Shown: positions 43,148 through 58,500 of the stretch, piece by piece
Position numbering within the stretch: position 1 is the first letter of the stretch
Layout of the letters: each line of letters starts with the position of its first letter
From: Hypericum androsaemum
Lineage: Eukaryota > Streptophyta > Magnoliopsida > Malpighiales > Hypericaceae
Assembly: GCA_963995505.1 (NCBI GenBank)
Contig: OZ023186.1
Span: 3,968,001 to 4,032,000, forward strand
Length of the DNA: 64,000 nucleotides
Direction of reading: 5' to 3'
Translations under genes and position numbers: made by a program
Notes under the pieces: generated by a model
What the model was told of the DNA's origin: nothing
Databases searched by the model: none
What the model saw: the letters and a program-made list of their open reading frames with translations, nothing else

Positions 43148-43797
43148 TGTTGGATATTTTCAAAGAAGCACAATTTTTGACTCATTTATCTATTTTACTA
43201 TTATAATATATTTTTGGAAAGAGAATTTCACGATCTACAACATTCCAAGAGTTTCCACGACCGTGGTGGCTTTTTTATAAAATTTTTGGTAGATTTTGAA
43301 AAAATCTAAAATTTTGCATGTAGGTGGCCATTGAATTTCATGACTTTCTGAAAATCCAAAATTGGCCACGCCGGTGGCTTCCCGAAATGTTGTGTCCCTT
43401 TAGTTTAAACTCAAGGGAAGTGACCCTTCCATTAGCCACATTTGAAGATTGTTTAAGGAACTTCTTGGGTGATGAAATGGCATCACTTGGTGGTGCCAAC
43501 CTCTATAAATAACGGGTTTTATCTTCCATTGAAAAAAAATCTAACTTCTAAGCCATCCTACTCACTTTTCCATCTAAGCATCAGCAGATTTTCTTAAAGC
43601 ATCAAGGTAGTGCAATCCTTGAACTCGACGGCAGTGTGGAGGCTTCATTGTATCCTGACAATAAAAGTTTGTAGACCCGTTGTACTCGCGGATTTTTCAG
43701 AGGATCGAACTATTGGTTTAAAAGAATCTTTACAAGATCCTTGAAGTCGGCGCAACACCAACTAATTCTTTCATCCTCCAACCCAGATTATCCAACA
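43148..43797 (+). repeat. Deleted copia, 5' LTR
   Basis: 650 bp, TGTTGGATATTTTC...GATTATCCAACA. CTATAAATAAC near 43502 is a probable promoter TATA. Confidence 0.88.
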
Positions 43798-44726
43798 ATT
43801 TTCAAACAAATAGATCGACACAATAGAGGGTGAGACTTCAATCATCACTGCACAATCTCCGCACACATTGGACCATAATTTTTCTCTATTCTTGTTCACT
43901 TACTTGTACAAATCCCATTATGGAAGAAGCCATCTCCAGCGGTCTCGATTAATTATGATAATCAGGCTACGATCTATAACGTCTCAAATAAGACTTATAA
44001 TAGAAAGTCTAGACATGCAAATTTAAGGCATCAAGTGGTAAGATAATTGCTTAAGAGAGGAGTAGTTGTGATTGACTTTATTGAATCGAAGAAGAACTTG
44101 GCAGACCCTTTTACAAAGAGTCTACCAAAGGCAATATTTTTAATAAAATGTAAGAAAATGGGGCTAAGGTATGTAAAAGAAGGTTGACCGCCAATGACGG
44201 AAACCCAACCTATGTTTTGAAATAGATAAACAAGGTTTAATGAGTACCAACAAGTCATTAGAGTGGTTATGGTGCACCAAGTTAAACCTCCCATTTCTAA
44301 ATTGGTGCAGTATTTCTGCATGAACGAGGATGAATACAAATTCTTAATAAGTCTACGTGGTTAAAGGTGTCTCGCATAAGCACCTTAAGAGACTTACCTA
44401 TATGAGTACGGAAATCAGGCCATTTTCTAAGAGAGTAAGACCGCTCTCTAAAGAAGACTCATGAATTCAGGATATAAGTACATGGCCATTAATGTGCGAG
44501 CTACAGAACACACTGACCTCAGAAGTCAGTATGTGTGAAAATTCTGGCTTTATCGCAAGGGGTAATTGGTTCAAGACTCGTTCACCATAGAACCTCGATA
44601 AGACTTTGATTTTCTTACACTAAGTGAAGGTTCAACTCCAAAAGGTACCTATCATTTATGTATTGACTTCTACGGTGATGCTCATTCCTATCCTAGATTG
44701 AACTACGTTGGCTTGATCCCTCTCGG

Positions 44727-44796
44727 GTACGTAGGCAGTCACTTAAGTGATGCAGTCACTTAAGTGATGCAGTCACTTAAGTGATGCAGTCACTTC
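44727..44796 (+). repeat. 17-bp tandem repeats
   Basis: CAGTCACTTAAGTGATG repeated three times plus a partial unit, within the deleted copia element. Each unit contains the palindrome CACTTAAGTG. Confidence 0.9.
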
Positions 44797-44852
44797 GTTA
44801 TTCTAACTTTTATTTTGTTTACTATTTTAAAGTTTTAAAAATAGGGAGAGAA

Positions 44853-45517
44853 TGTTGGATATTTTCAAAGAAGCACAACTTTTGACTCGTTTATCTGTTT
44901 TACTATTATAATATATTTTTGGAAAGAAAATTTCACGACCTACAACATCCCGAGAGTTTCCACGACCGTGGTGACTTTTTCGTAAATTTTTTGGTGGATT
45001 TTAGAAAATTCTGAAATTTTTCACGCAGGTGGCCATTGAATTTCATAGCTTTCTGAAAATCCAAAATTGGCCACGCCGGTGGCTTCCCGAAATGTCGTGT
45101 CCTTTGAGTTTAAACTCAAGGGAAGTGACCCTCCTATTAGTCACATTTGAAGATTGTTCCAGGAACTTTTTGGGTGATGAAAGGGCATCACTTGGTGGTG
45201 CCAACCTCTATAAATAGTAGATTTTATCTTTCATTGAAAAAAATATCTAACTTCTAAGCCATCCTACTCACTTTCCCATCCAAGCATCATCAGATTTTCT
45301 TAAAGTGTGTTCTTGGTCGGGTCAAGGTAGTGTAATCCTTGAACTCGACGACGGTATGGAGGCTTCATTGTATCCTGACAACAAAAGGTCATAGACCCGT
45401 TGTACTCGCAGATTTTTCGGAGGGTCGAACTATTTGTTTAAAAGAATCTTTACAAGATCCTTGAAGTCAGCACAACACCAACTAATTCTTTCATCCTCCA
45501 ACCTAGATTATCCAACA
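44853..45517 (+). repeat. Deleted copia, 3' LTR
   Basis: 665 bp, matching 43148-43797 apart from substitutions and a 15-bp insertion near 45310 (GTGTTCTTGGTCGGG). Confidence 0.88.
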
Positions 45518-45970
45518 CGAATTTGGGCTCACATCACCAAATTAATTAGAGTTAGTTGGTGCTCCCCTAATTTTCCTACTGCTGTTTTGTCTAGCTGGAA
45601 AGGCCTGATGTGTGGGAACTCAATGCAGCTCATTCTTTTCGCTCTGTTTGGTGCCATCACTTGGAGCATTTGGCATTATTGGAATAAAGTAATTTTTGAT
45701 GAAAAGCTTCCGGATGCAAACGCGATGATCAACAAAGCTTTTTTCCAGGTGCGTGAATGACTTATCTAGTCAAACTCGATCATGGCTACATGGGTAAGAC
45801 ATGCTTTTGTATCTAGGTTCTCTATCTAATTAAGCCAAATTTTTGCTGGCCTTAATTTGGCTATTGGGGCAGATATGTATTATGGGTTTTTTTTGCTGAT
45901 GTTGCCTTGATTGGCTTCGTTGGCCTGTAAATAACTATTCTATTTCTAATACAATTCTACTTATAAAAAA

Positions 45971-47027
45971 ATTTTGTATGCCATTTCTGGGCGTAACTGG
46001 ACCCAATAAATGGCTGATTAAATTTATTAATTAACGGGGCTCAGTAAGTAATTAGATTAGAGGATTAAAGTGTAAAATTAGTTATCGCGATATTAACATA
46101 AAGATAATAATGATATTCTCTATTGAAGTACTATTTCAAATCTTATTTATCAAAAAAATTAGTATGCCATTTCATTCTAAAAAACAAAAACAATGGGTAT
46201 CGGACGTGCAGCCGATGCCACCAAAGTCTTTAGTTTGAATAGTAAAAAATCAATTGTTATCTGAGCCTCGCCCATTATTTGGTAGAAAAAATATCTGGAA
46301 TATCAGCCAAGTATGTTGCAACTTCGTCATGTTCGTGCACCAGCTGGACAACTTAGACGAATTTGAAACAAAGAGACTAACATAAATAAACGTACAAATA
46401 GATGGTTTAATGTTATTTTTGTAACACATAAGATATGTAATTATTAAGAATAACTACGGGTAAAATGAATTGAACCTTTTTACAGTATCGAAAAAGGAGA
46501 GGAAATAAGGACCTTCATTAATTTCATACTAAAGAAGTTAAGTGCATCCAAGTGAACAATTTTTTTGCGGGAGCTTCTCTATCATATCGTCGACATTCAA
46601 ATCATAGAATGGTTATTTTGGCCGAACTAAATCAAGGAACTAAATCAAGTATGCTCGACCGTTCGTTTTTAAACATCCAATTGTTGGATGATTTGAAGTG
46701 ACAGAACCGGGAAGTTGTGATGCTTTTCTATGTTATAGTACCTACCAACAATGGGTAGCAAATTGTCACTGAAAAAACAATGGGTAGCAAATTGGGTCGT
46801 GTACAACGTAGACCTAGAATTTTTTCCAAGGAATTGGATGATATCCCACTGTCCCAACTTTCATACATTATTATATCCATACTGTCCAATATATGTCATA
46901 TATGCTATTTGATTCTAAGAAACAAAAGCAGTGGGTATCGTGTATGAATCGGGTATCAGTCATGCAGCCGATGCTTACATGCCGCCTTTGGTTTGAATTT
47001 TGAAAATTCATGTTTTGCCAGGGCCTG
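45971..47027. other. Duplicated non-coding flank
   Basis: 46150-46560 is repeated, less well, at 46900-47660 (shared block GTGCACCAGC(T/A)GGACAACTTAGA). 46670-46880 is repeated at 41895-42090. No gene. Represents duplicated 3' flank of the DUF674 cluster. Confidence 0.55.
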
Positions 47028-47350
47028 ATTAATTTTTTTTCAAAGGTAAAATTATATTGATCTTGATAATATATACATGTAATATGTACATGCATACAAA
47101 AAGGATCGCAGATACGTAAAGTCCAAGGTCACTATACAATAGAGAATACATCCAAGACCAACCCGACCCACGAGATTCAAAGGCAATTAGACCAAAGCAA
47201 AATTGCCATAAATCAACAGAGACGGGGTGGATAAACCAGCAAAAGAGATGCATCACAGAGAGCAGAGCAGAAGGTTAGCTCAACAAATTTTGGATCACCA
47301 TAGAAAGATCTTGTCTGCAGTAAAGATCACGTGAGCCTGACCAAAATTGC
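47028..47350 (-). mobile_element. LINE 3'-end insertion (323 bp)
   Basis: Flanked by GGGCCTG at 47021-47027 and 47351-47357. The left end on the plus strand is a T run (poly-A tail on the minus strand), and the minus strand reads toward it with a short frame CWFIHPVSVDLWQFCFG. It interrupts a sequence block that is continuous in the copy at 46150-46560. This is typical of a 5'-truncated LINE insertion by target-primed reverse transcription. Confidence 0.6.
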
Positions 47351-47808
47351 GGGCCTGGCTCTTTATTTTGAAGAGGAAATTTTTTGAAATATCGGCCAAG
47401 CATATGACAACTTTGTCATGTTTGTGCACCAGCAGGACAACTTAGAAGAATTTGGAAGAAAGCGACTAACAGAAATAAACATAAACTTAGAGGTTTAATG
47501 ATATTTTCAAAACACACATGAGATATGTACGTATGAGGAACAAATACGAGTAAAAATAAACTGAATCTTTTTATAGTAACAAACAAGGAGAGAAGAACTT
47601 CAAACCTTCACTAATATCATACTAAAAAAGTTCAGTGCATCGTAGTGGACAAATTTCTTTCAAATTTCCAAAGTGTATATTTAGACAACACCGGATCCGG
47701 TACACCTGCTGATTAACATCAGCGTAAGCCTAGGACGCATAAAATCCAGGATGAATATTCTTATTCAGAAGATACATATACAAGTAAGCTCGAAGGTGAT
47801 GCATCAGG

Positions 47809-48688
47809 TTACTTGGGAAAGAATACATCTGTTAAGACCGTATTCGACTCCATTGAGGCCTTCACCAGCTCCAAACCCTGGGGAACAGTTTTCAGAATGC
47901 TAGTTAATAATATAATTAACATGCAAAACAATTAATTAACACCTTGATCAAAATAATAAAAATATGTGTTATTCTAACCATTGTTTAAAAAAATATCATT
48001 AGAAAAGTAAAGCATTAGAAGAGTTGTGCAGAGTTCGATTGATTTCATTAACAAAAATTCCCAACTCTGCAGGTGTGCACAAAAGAATTGTAAACATGTT
48101 TATAAGTGTAAAAATTTTATCAACCCAAAATTTTAAGATTAAGGGATTGATATATAGATTATATCAATATTTAACGTAAGAATATAATACCTTATTAAGA
48201 TCGATCGTGACGGTCTTCTCCTCAAGCAACCCAATATCTTTGACATTGAACCTCTCTAGCAAAGCAAAAACAGGGATGGTGTACATGGGGCTGACCATCA
48301 GGTCATCCATAACCATGTAATTACAATTATCCTTCATATACCCTTCCCCGTAGGTCTTGCCCCTGTTCTTCCAGCAACCAAATTCCTGGAGCAGAAGAGG
48401 AGCGCCATACGAATTTCGATCGACCTTAGGAATCAGAAGGAATTCCTTGAGTCGGTGCGACAGGAAATGGCTGGTTTCCAAGCTGGATACACTCTGTACC
48501 ACCCTACCGAGGGAACCGGACACTTGGAGCCCATTTCCCTCAAGGAGGGTGGCTATGGAACCAATGGGTACTTGAAGAAGGCCGAAGAGGAAATCGATAA
48601 AATCCTTCTTGGCTTCTGCATATATCACCTTCTTTGAACCCCCATCCACCACCAGCTTCAGGGTTATTTCCATTGCATTTGAAGCCAT
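47809..48688 (-). CDS. DUF674 family protein, two exons, 188 aa
   Basis: Exon 1 is 48191-48688 (166 codons) and exon 2 is 47809-47877 (22 codons and TAA), phase 0. The donor is AAG|GTATTA and the acceptor CCCCAG|GG. The start at 48688 (MASNAMEITLKLVVDGGSKK) lines up with the paralogs; no ATG lies further upstream in frame near it. Conserved blocks VIYAEAKKDFIDFLFGLLQ, IGSIATLLEG, YMKDNCNYMVMDDLMVSPM and LLEEKTVTIDL end exon 1, and exon 2 reads GLELVKASMESNTVLTDVF. The intron is 313 bp. A TATA box lies at 48723-48736. Closest to the deleted copy at 40268-41137 and to the gene at 24325-25784. Function of the family is unknown. Confidence 0.9.
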
Positions 48689-48722
48689 TGACAAATTGCA
48701 AACTTTTGGGATTCTAAGTTGT

Positions 48723-48736
48723 ATCTATATATACAC
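48723..48736 (-). promoter_or_regulatory. TATA box upstream of DUF674 gene
   Basis: GTATATATAGATAC on the minus strand, about 35-48 bases before the ATG at 48688. Confidence 0.65.
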
Positions 48737-50035
48737 GTACACACGATAACCACGGGCACTATTTACTTGCAAGGGAAGTTTGGGTGAAACGCACAGATTA
48801 TCTTTAATATAGATTAGTTATAATAAAAAGAGGAAAAAAATACAGAGCATTAACTACAACTTGAAAAAAACTCAGTGACCACGGGTATCTTTTTCTCGAC
48901 CTTCGCTCCTGCGCCTCAACGCTTTGAATGCCTTCCCCTCGGGACTTCTTCCGATTTAAAGTAGGACATCGTTAACGGGAAATCTTTCCGGTACACAGAA
49001 TCAAAATCATGGCGGTTGTTCTCAGACGATAAAGTTTCTCCCCGGGAATATCAAGTATTAACGCTTGGGCACGCACGGGTAAATAGGGTCGTCTTTTGGG
49101 TAATCTAAATGGTAACAGTGACAATGGGTGATTAGATCGAGTTCCATCCAACTGGCAAACAAATTCAAGAAATAATTTTAGTTAAAACATTATGGTAATT
49201 ATGTTGACAACAATTATCAAAATTAGAAAATAGTAAAAAAAAGATAAAATTGTTTCAACTAGATCGAGTCATACCTTTCAAAAAAACAAGTTGATCTAGT
49301 CATTCAACTTGATCGAATTGGAACACGCATATGACAGATTTCAATACATGACTCAATTTCCTTACGAATTGTGTCCATTCTCCTAAAACTCTTTTATTAA
49401 AATAACAAAGGGCATGGCTCTATTGGTAGCTCGGGGCCAAGTTCCACAATACATCAGCATGAGACATGAATGATGATGTGGTACGTAAGTTTCAGAAAAA
49501 TGTACGATTTAAACCCGAATCATGAATCCGACATTGGAATTTTTTTTAAATAGATTCAGATATCTATCGTGATAGGTGGAGTGGCGGCGACAACACAACA
49601 TCAATGAAGCCTAAGGCTCTTTTCCAAAGACATAAAGAAATGAGAGAGGGAAGAGAAGAGAGGAATGAAAGAGTGTGAGATAAAAAGGAAAAGAGTTTGG
49701 GCTATATAAAATTTTCAACTTTAAAACTACCTAAAGTGACCATAAATGTGTAATTTAATATAGATGAATGACTATATAAAAGTGACTTAATATAAATCAG
49801 TGATCATAAAAAGATTAAAAAAATAGATTAATGACCACAAACTCAAATTTATGAAAAAATAAGCGACCACGAATGTCTTTTACGGAGATAATGTTAGCAA
49901 ATATTGGCATGCTCGGTTGGATTGATTGAAATTAGTCGATATCTTGTAACAATGCAGGTAGTTTTTACTTTATATAACTGGTTTCATTTATTTGAACTAA
50001 AAACAATAAAATAGTTCATAATTCTATCTGGAGAC
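48737..50035. other. AT-rich spacer between DUF674 and subtilase genes
   Basis: The first 350 bases resemble the sequence upstream of the other DUF674 copies (the TGCCTTCCCCTCGGGACTTC block also occurs near 25880 and 41272). The rest is AT-rich with no gene recognised. Confidence 0.55.
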
Positions 50036-53431
<3,396 letters not shown>

Positions 53432-53506
53432 GTCTAGGATTGGTTTTGAGCCTAATATAATCTGATCTACTTATACTCATATACGGTTAATTTGTTAGTA
53501 AAGGCT

Positions 53507-53519
53507 CTATATATATATC
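53507..53519 (-). promoter_or_regulatory. TATA box upstream of the subtilase gene
   Basis: TATATATATAGAG on the minus strand, about 80 bases upstream of the ATG at 53431. Confidence 0.55.
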
Positions 53520-54870
53520 AATTTCTTCAATCAATAGGCAACATAATTCCTTTACTAATGGCAAAAATATTCATATTTGTTAAGAAAAGTTGTCTTTCCT
53601 TATATATCAATCGCTACAATCTATAGTCGACTTCTTTCCTTTAAGGATGGCATAAATACTGAAAGCCTAAAGATTAATTTGTTTGTATATTAATTGCTGC
53701 AATCAATAGGAAATTTCTTTCCTTTAAGGTCAGCAGAATTACCCATACCTAAAGGTTAATTTGTTAGTAAAAATTGCCTTTCCTTATTTATCAATGGCTG
53801 TAATCAATATACAACTTCTTTCCTTTAGGATAGTAGAAATCTTACTATCTTACTATAATAAAGAGAACTTCCAATTTTGGTCCGACAACGTGAAAATGTC
53901 AAAATTACTCCTTTCAGTTTATGAATGACATGGAACGCTTTCTCCAACTGCTGCTGCCACTTCTCCTCTGACTCATTCTTTCCTTTCGTTAATACCCTTT
54001 CTTCTTTGAAGAGGTTTTTGAATCTTGTTTGTTGATGGTGTTTTTTCAAGGTACAAGGGAAAAAGAAGGAGAAAGAACCTGGATCGGAAAGTGGTCAGAG
54101 AGTTCAGACTTGAAGTTTCCCTGGAATAAATTTTGTCCTGCCACGTATGAGTTCTCGACACGTGTTGCTACATATTGTTAATATTGTAAATAATCCACGT
54201 TGGTTAATTAGTTACTAAAATCAAAATGATTCTTCTATTGTAAATAATAAACTTTGGATGGATTATTTATTTTGAAGTCAATGAAAGGGTCAAAGGAATT
54301 CAGGGAAACAAAATGAATGGAATCAACCAGACTATACAAAAACATTTATAAGGTTCATAATTTTGTAAAAAAAAATTATATTAAAAACTTCAAGTCCTTT
54401 GCCTCAGAGATATGTACATTTAATACAAATTATACTGGTAACAGTTTACATTAGCACCTTATATTTTTGTATTTTTTGATCAAGTACATTGTGGTTTAGT
54501 TTGTATATTATAGTGCAAGATTTTCATAATTTAATTTTTTGGTGTTATAGCTACTGACTATTGTTAATTTTCAGCTGATATAGTTTTACATTTAATACAA
54601 ATATTTATTAAATTTAACACACATTATATAGGTAACAATTCACATTAGTACTTTATACCTTTATATTTTTTACCAAATATAATGTATTTAATTTTATCTA
54701 TTTTAGTGCTAGATTTTTCAATTTTTAAATGTTTAGTGACCACTATTAATTTTGAGTTGGTACTTGCACAGATAAAAGGAGAAAATGTCCTGAAAAAAAA
54801 ATACATTCATAAAGAAAACTCTATCTTGGCATTGATATTGCAATAAAAATTTTATCCCAAAATACTTCAA
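53520..54870. other. AT-rich spacer with a Helitron-like 5' end fragment
   Basis: At about 53840-53925 the sequence TCTTACTATCTTACTATAAT, AAAGAGAACTTCC and the following GTGAAAATGTCAAAATTA match the starts of the Helitron-like elements at 54871 and 55257; no matching 3' end was found for this copy. Imperfect repeats with CTTTCCTTTAAGG occur at 53560-53830. No gene recognised. Confidence 0.5.
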
Positions 54871-55256
54871 TCTATCTTATCTTATACTATAATAAAGTGA
54901 ACTTCTATTTTTGGTAATTTGGTCTGACGAGTGAAAATGTCAAAATTATCTCGTATCCCCGACCCCTGACTCTAGACCCCCAGAGAGCGAGACCATCGAG
55001 ACCCCCAGGCCCCGGACCACTGCGACCCGCAGACCCCGACCCCTGACCTCCGAGCCCCCGGATTCCCGACCTCGGACCCCTAACCATGGACCCCGACCCC
55101 AAATCCCCCACCCCCGGATTCCCTGGCCCCGGACTCCGATCTCGGATCCCGTTCTATTTTTATTTTTGTACAACTTAAAAAAGAAAATTAATGAATGATT
55201 TGTTTTGCGAATTTTAAAATATAACAGCACTCGCGTTGCGCGTGCTTATTTTCTAG
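54871..55256 (+). mobile_element. Helitron-like non-autonomous element B (386 bp)
   Basis: Begins TCTATCTTATCTTATACTAT (after an A) and ends GCACTCGCGTTGCGCGTGC (hairpin), TTATTTT, CTAG, then T. A C-rich block of GACCCC-type units fills 54955-55150. Shares both ends with the next element, which starts right after it. No protein. Confidence 0.7.
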
Positions 55257-55290
55257 TACTATAATAAAGAGAACTTCCTGTTTGGTGGTT

Positions 55291-55295
55291 TGGTC
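55291..55295. repeat. 5-bp target-site duplication, left copy (copia 2)
   Basis: TGGTC here and at 60538-60542. Confidence 0.8.
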
Positions 55296-55475
55296 GGTAG
55301 AAAATAAAGATCTCCCGGAGAAAACGGTTATCGCGCCATTGACGAAGAAACCGAAAGCTAAATAGAAGAGGCAGTTATTATTTCATATGTGTAAAAATAT
55401 CCAGGTGTGACTATCTAGATTTCTATTTATACCAAGTTTCCAGCTGATCTATCATATAAAAGCACGTGGGTAATA
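55296..55475 (-). repeat. Copia 2 LTR (left, 3' LTR)
   Basis: 180 bp, GGTAGAAAATA...GTGGGTAATA on the plus strand. The first base has changed from T, judging by the right copy. Carries an 11-bp segment (ATATAAAAGCA) absent from the right LTR. Confidence 0.85.
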
Positions 55476-55518
55476 TGGGCCTCTAATAAGTACAAGTTGG
55501 GCCTGGGCCTGGGCCTCT

Positions 55519-58500
55519 CTATTCGATGTCACAACTCAACTCTGCTCGAGTGAGAATGACATCGTCTTGATCACGAACATTGCCTTCGTCTTCAAGCCCA
55601 GAACCACGAGAAGAAGGTGAATTCATCACCCTCCTGCAAGTTGGGGCATGGATATCAAGCATGCCCAACTTGGAGACCAAGAACGTATGCTGGCGAGTAG
55701 ATAACCCTTTGATAAAAAGATCAGCCACTTGATGATTTGTGCGAATATGGAACAACTTGACTAGCCCGACTTGAATCTTTTCGTGTACGAAATGGCAGTC
55801 GATTTCGATGTGCTTGGTGCGCTCATGAAATACCGGATTCTCAGCGATATGAATCGCTGACTTGCTGTCACAATAAACAAGAGAAGGTGTGTCATGAGAA
55901 ACTCGAAGATCAAGCTTCAGAAATGTCAACCATTGCAACTCACAAGTAAGAGAAGCCAATGCACGATATTCAGCCTCAGAGCTAAAGCGAGACACCGTAG
56001 GCTGCTTTTTGGAGCGCCAAGCAACCAAAGAATCGCCAAGAAACACCGCGAAACCAGTGATAGAACGACGAGTAGTGGAACATGTTGCCCAATCACTATC
56101 GCAATAGCCCTTAAGCTGAAATGTAGAAGAACTCGAGAAGAAAAGACCTCTACCTGGGCTAGACTTTAAATATTTCCATACCCGAAAAGCAGCTCGCATA
56201 TGAGGATCGCGTGGCCTGAAACAAAATTGGCTCAGTTGTTGGACAGCAAAACTGATGTCAGGACGCGTATTAGTCAAATATAGGAGCTTGCCGACGAGCT
56301 TACGATATGATGAAGATGTAATAGGAACAATAGGATCATGGGAACAATCCTCATCATAAAAAATCAATGGATCATCATCAAGAAGTGGACCATCTGATTC
56401 TGTCAGATGACTGTAAGTATCAACAGGAGAAGATGCAGGCTTACAACCCAAATGGCATGTTTCCTTCAATAATTCCAAAGTGTACTTGCGCTGGCACAAG
56501 TGCAAACTAGCAGCACTACGAGCAACCTCAAACCCCAAAAAGTACTCAAGATTCCCCAAATCTTTCAGTTTTAAAAGCTGACTAAGAGCGACTTGAATAG
56601 CAGTAATGGCAGCAACGGATTCTCCTGTCAAAACAATATCATCGACATATACTAACAAAGCCAAGAAGAAACCATTGCTGCCAACCATAGTGAATAGAGA
56701 ATAGTCACTTTTAGATTGAGTAAAACCCATTTGTAATAACAAGGAGGTAAGCTTCGCAAACCATTGGCAGCTGGCCTGTTTAAGACCATAAAGAGACTTT
56801 TGCAGCAAATAAACCTTCCCTGTATCTGCTGGTGCAACTGTCAAACCAGGAGAAATAACCATATACACCTCCTCATCCAAATTGCCATTCAAAAATACAT
56901 TGTTAACATCTAATTGGTGTAAATGCCATCCTCGAATAGTTGCAAGAGCCAGCAGCACACGAACAGTGGTAAGTTTAGCCACCGGGGAAAAAGTGTCAAG
57001 AAAATCGATGCCAAAAATTTGAGTGTAACCTTTAGCAACAAGGCGAGCTTTATGCCGCTCAACAGAACCATCGGCGTTACACTTGACTTTATACACCCAT
57101 TTACATCCAATGGCAATTTTCCCCTGAGGTAAAGACACTAAACTTCAGGTTTTGTTGAGCTCAAGAGCTGCAAGCTCTTCTTGCATAGCAAGACCCAACA
57201 GTCTTCCTTAATGGCATCCTGAAATCAACTTGGCTCTATGATTTGAACAAGAGAAAGACTATAGGCTCTATGAGATTGACTAAGTTGCTCAAAAGAAAGA
57301 TAATTGGAAATGGGATATGGAGTAGAGGAGGAAGGACAGACCTGAGATTGGCCCGACTTAGGAAGCATTGCTGCAATATAGTGTTGCAGATGCTGAGGTG
57401 GTCTCTTCGGTCTTGTAGACCTGCGAACTGGAACATGAACAAGATCATGAGCTGGGGTTGGAGCTGGGTAATATCTGAAGTAGGAGGAGGAAAATAGCCA
57501 GGAGCATCAAAGAAAGTGATGACAGGTAAACAGGGCATATCCAATTCCAGATCATGATATATTTGTGGCTTGTAGAGGTCACTCTTCTGAAAGGGGTAGA
57601 TGTCTTCAAAGAAAGTGACATCCCGTGAAATAAAGACTTGATGGTTGAGTAAGTCATACATCTTGTAGCCTTTAACACCAAACGGAAAGCCAAGGAATAC
57701 ACACTGCTTGGCCCGAGGATCAAATTTGGATTTTCCAAGTTGAAGGTTCGCTGCATAACTAAGGCAGCAAAAAAATCTGAGGTTGCGAAAGGAAGGAGGT
57801 CTATTATATAGAAGCTCATACAGTGTTTTGTTCTTGAGGATAGGTGTGGGAGTTTGGTTTATGAGGTACGCAGCATGTAGGACTGCATCTGCCCAGAATA
57901 CTAAAGGTAAACGGGCGTGTATCATCAGGGTACGGGCTAGGTTCAAGATATGTCGATGCTTCCTAACCACCCTCCCATTTTGTTGAGGGGTCTGGACACA
58001 AGATTTTTCGTGCAAAATGCCATGTGTGTGATAAAAATCTGCCATCACAAACGCTTGTCCTCCATCTGTACGAATCACTTTAATCTTGGTAGCAAACTGT
58101 GTATAGACCATGTTGTAAAAATTCTCTACACAATGTCTGACTTCAGACTTATTACGCAGCATATAAATCCACAAAGATCGGGAATAGTCATTAATAATCG
58201 TCAAGAAATATTCAAAGCCATCAAGTGATGGTACTCTGTACTTGCCCCATATATCCATGTGCACAATGTCAAAGAGAGCAGTAGCTTTGGATGTGCTAAT
58301 AGGGAAAGGAAGTCTAGTGTGCTTGGCTAGGGAACAAGGTTCACAGTGTGAAGGTGCATCAGTGGGTATACTTGGATCTAAAGTGTGAAAAACTACTAGC
58401 TTGTGGTTAAGAACATGCCCAAGTCTACAATGCCACAAGTCGACATGTTTGGAGGTAAGTGGTAGGAGTCCTAAAGGGAGCAGCAGCTGCATGATCCATG

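Larger units (their letters stand above)
43148..45517 (+). mobile_element. Internally deleted copia retrotransposon (2.4 kb)
   Basis: LTRs at 43148-43797 (650 bp) and 44853-45517 (665 bp), both TGTTGGATAT...TTATCCAACA, flanked by CGAAT. The 1,055-bp interior keeps only the C-terminal end of a copia RNase H region (DNQATIYNVSNKT at about 43957-43995; GVVVIDFIESKKNLADPFTK at about 44065-44120). A purine tract AAAATAGGGAGAGAA precedes the right LTR. Gag, protease, integrase and RT are gone, and no clear primer-binding site remains. The LTRs differ by scattered substitutions and one 15-bp indel. Confidence 0.9.
42318..45970 (+). mobile_element. LINE-type remnant (RT zinc-binding end), interrupted
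   Basis: Fragments in one direction: LNLGSGEKFFFWSDAWVGS (42370-42430), then HAWEEEHEASLLVLLY and KLVWESDGNGVYNTH (twice because of a tandem duplication), IWSGRIPLKVECFLWLVLLE, and CPLCRNEDESGPLHF. After the inserted copia element the frame resumes with RIWAHITKLIRVSWCSPN and SIWHYWNKVIF (45519-45760). This is the reverse-transcriptase zinc-binding region found at the C-terminus of plant LINE ORF2 and of related genomic fragments. It then runs into non-coding sequence ending with an A-rich stretch near 45967. RT and endonuclease domains are missing, and frameshifts are present. Confidence 0.75.
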
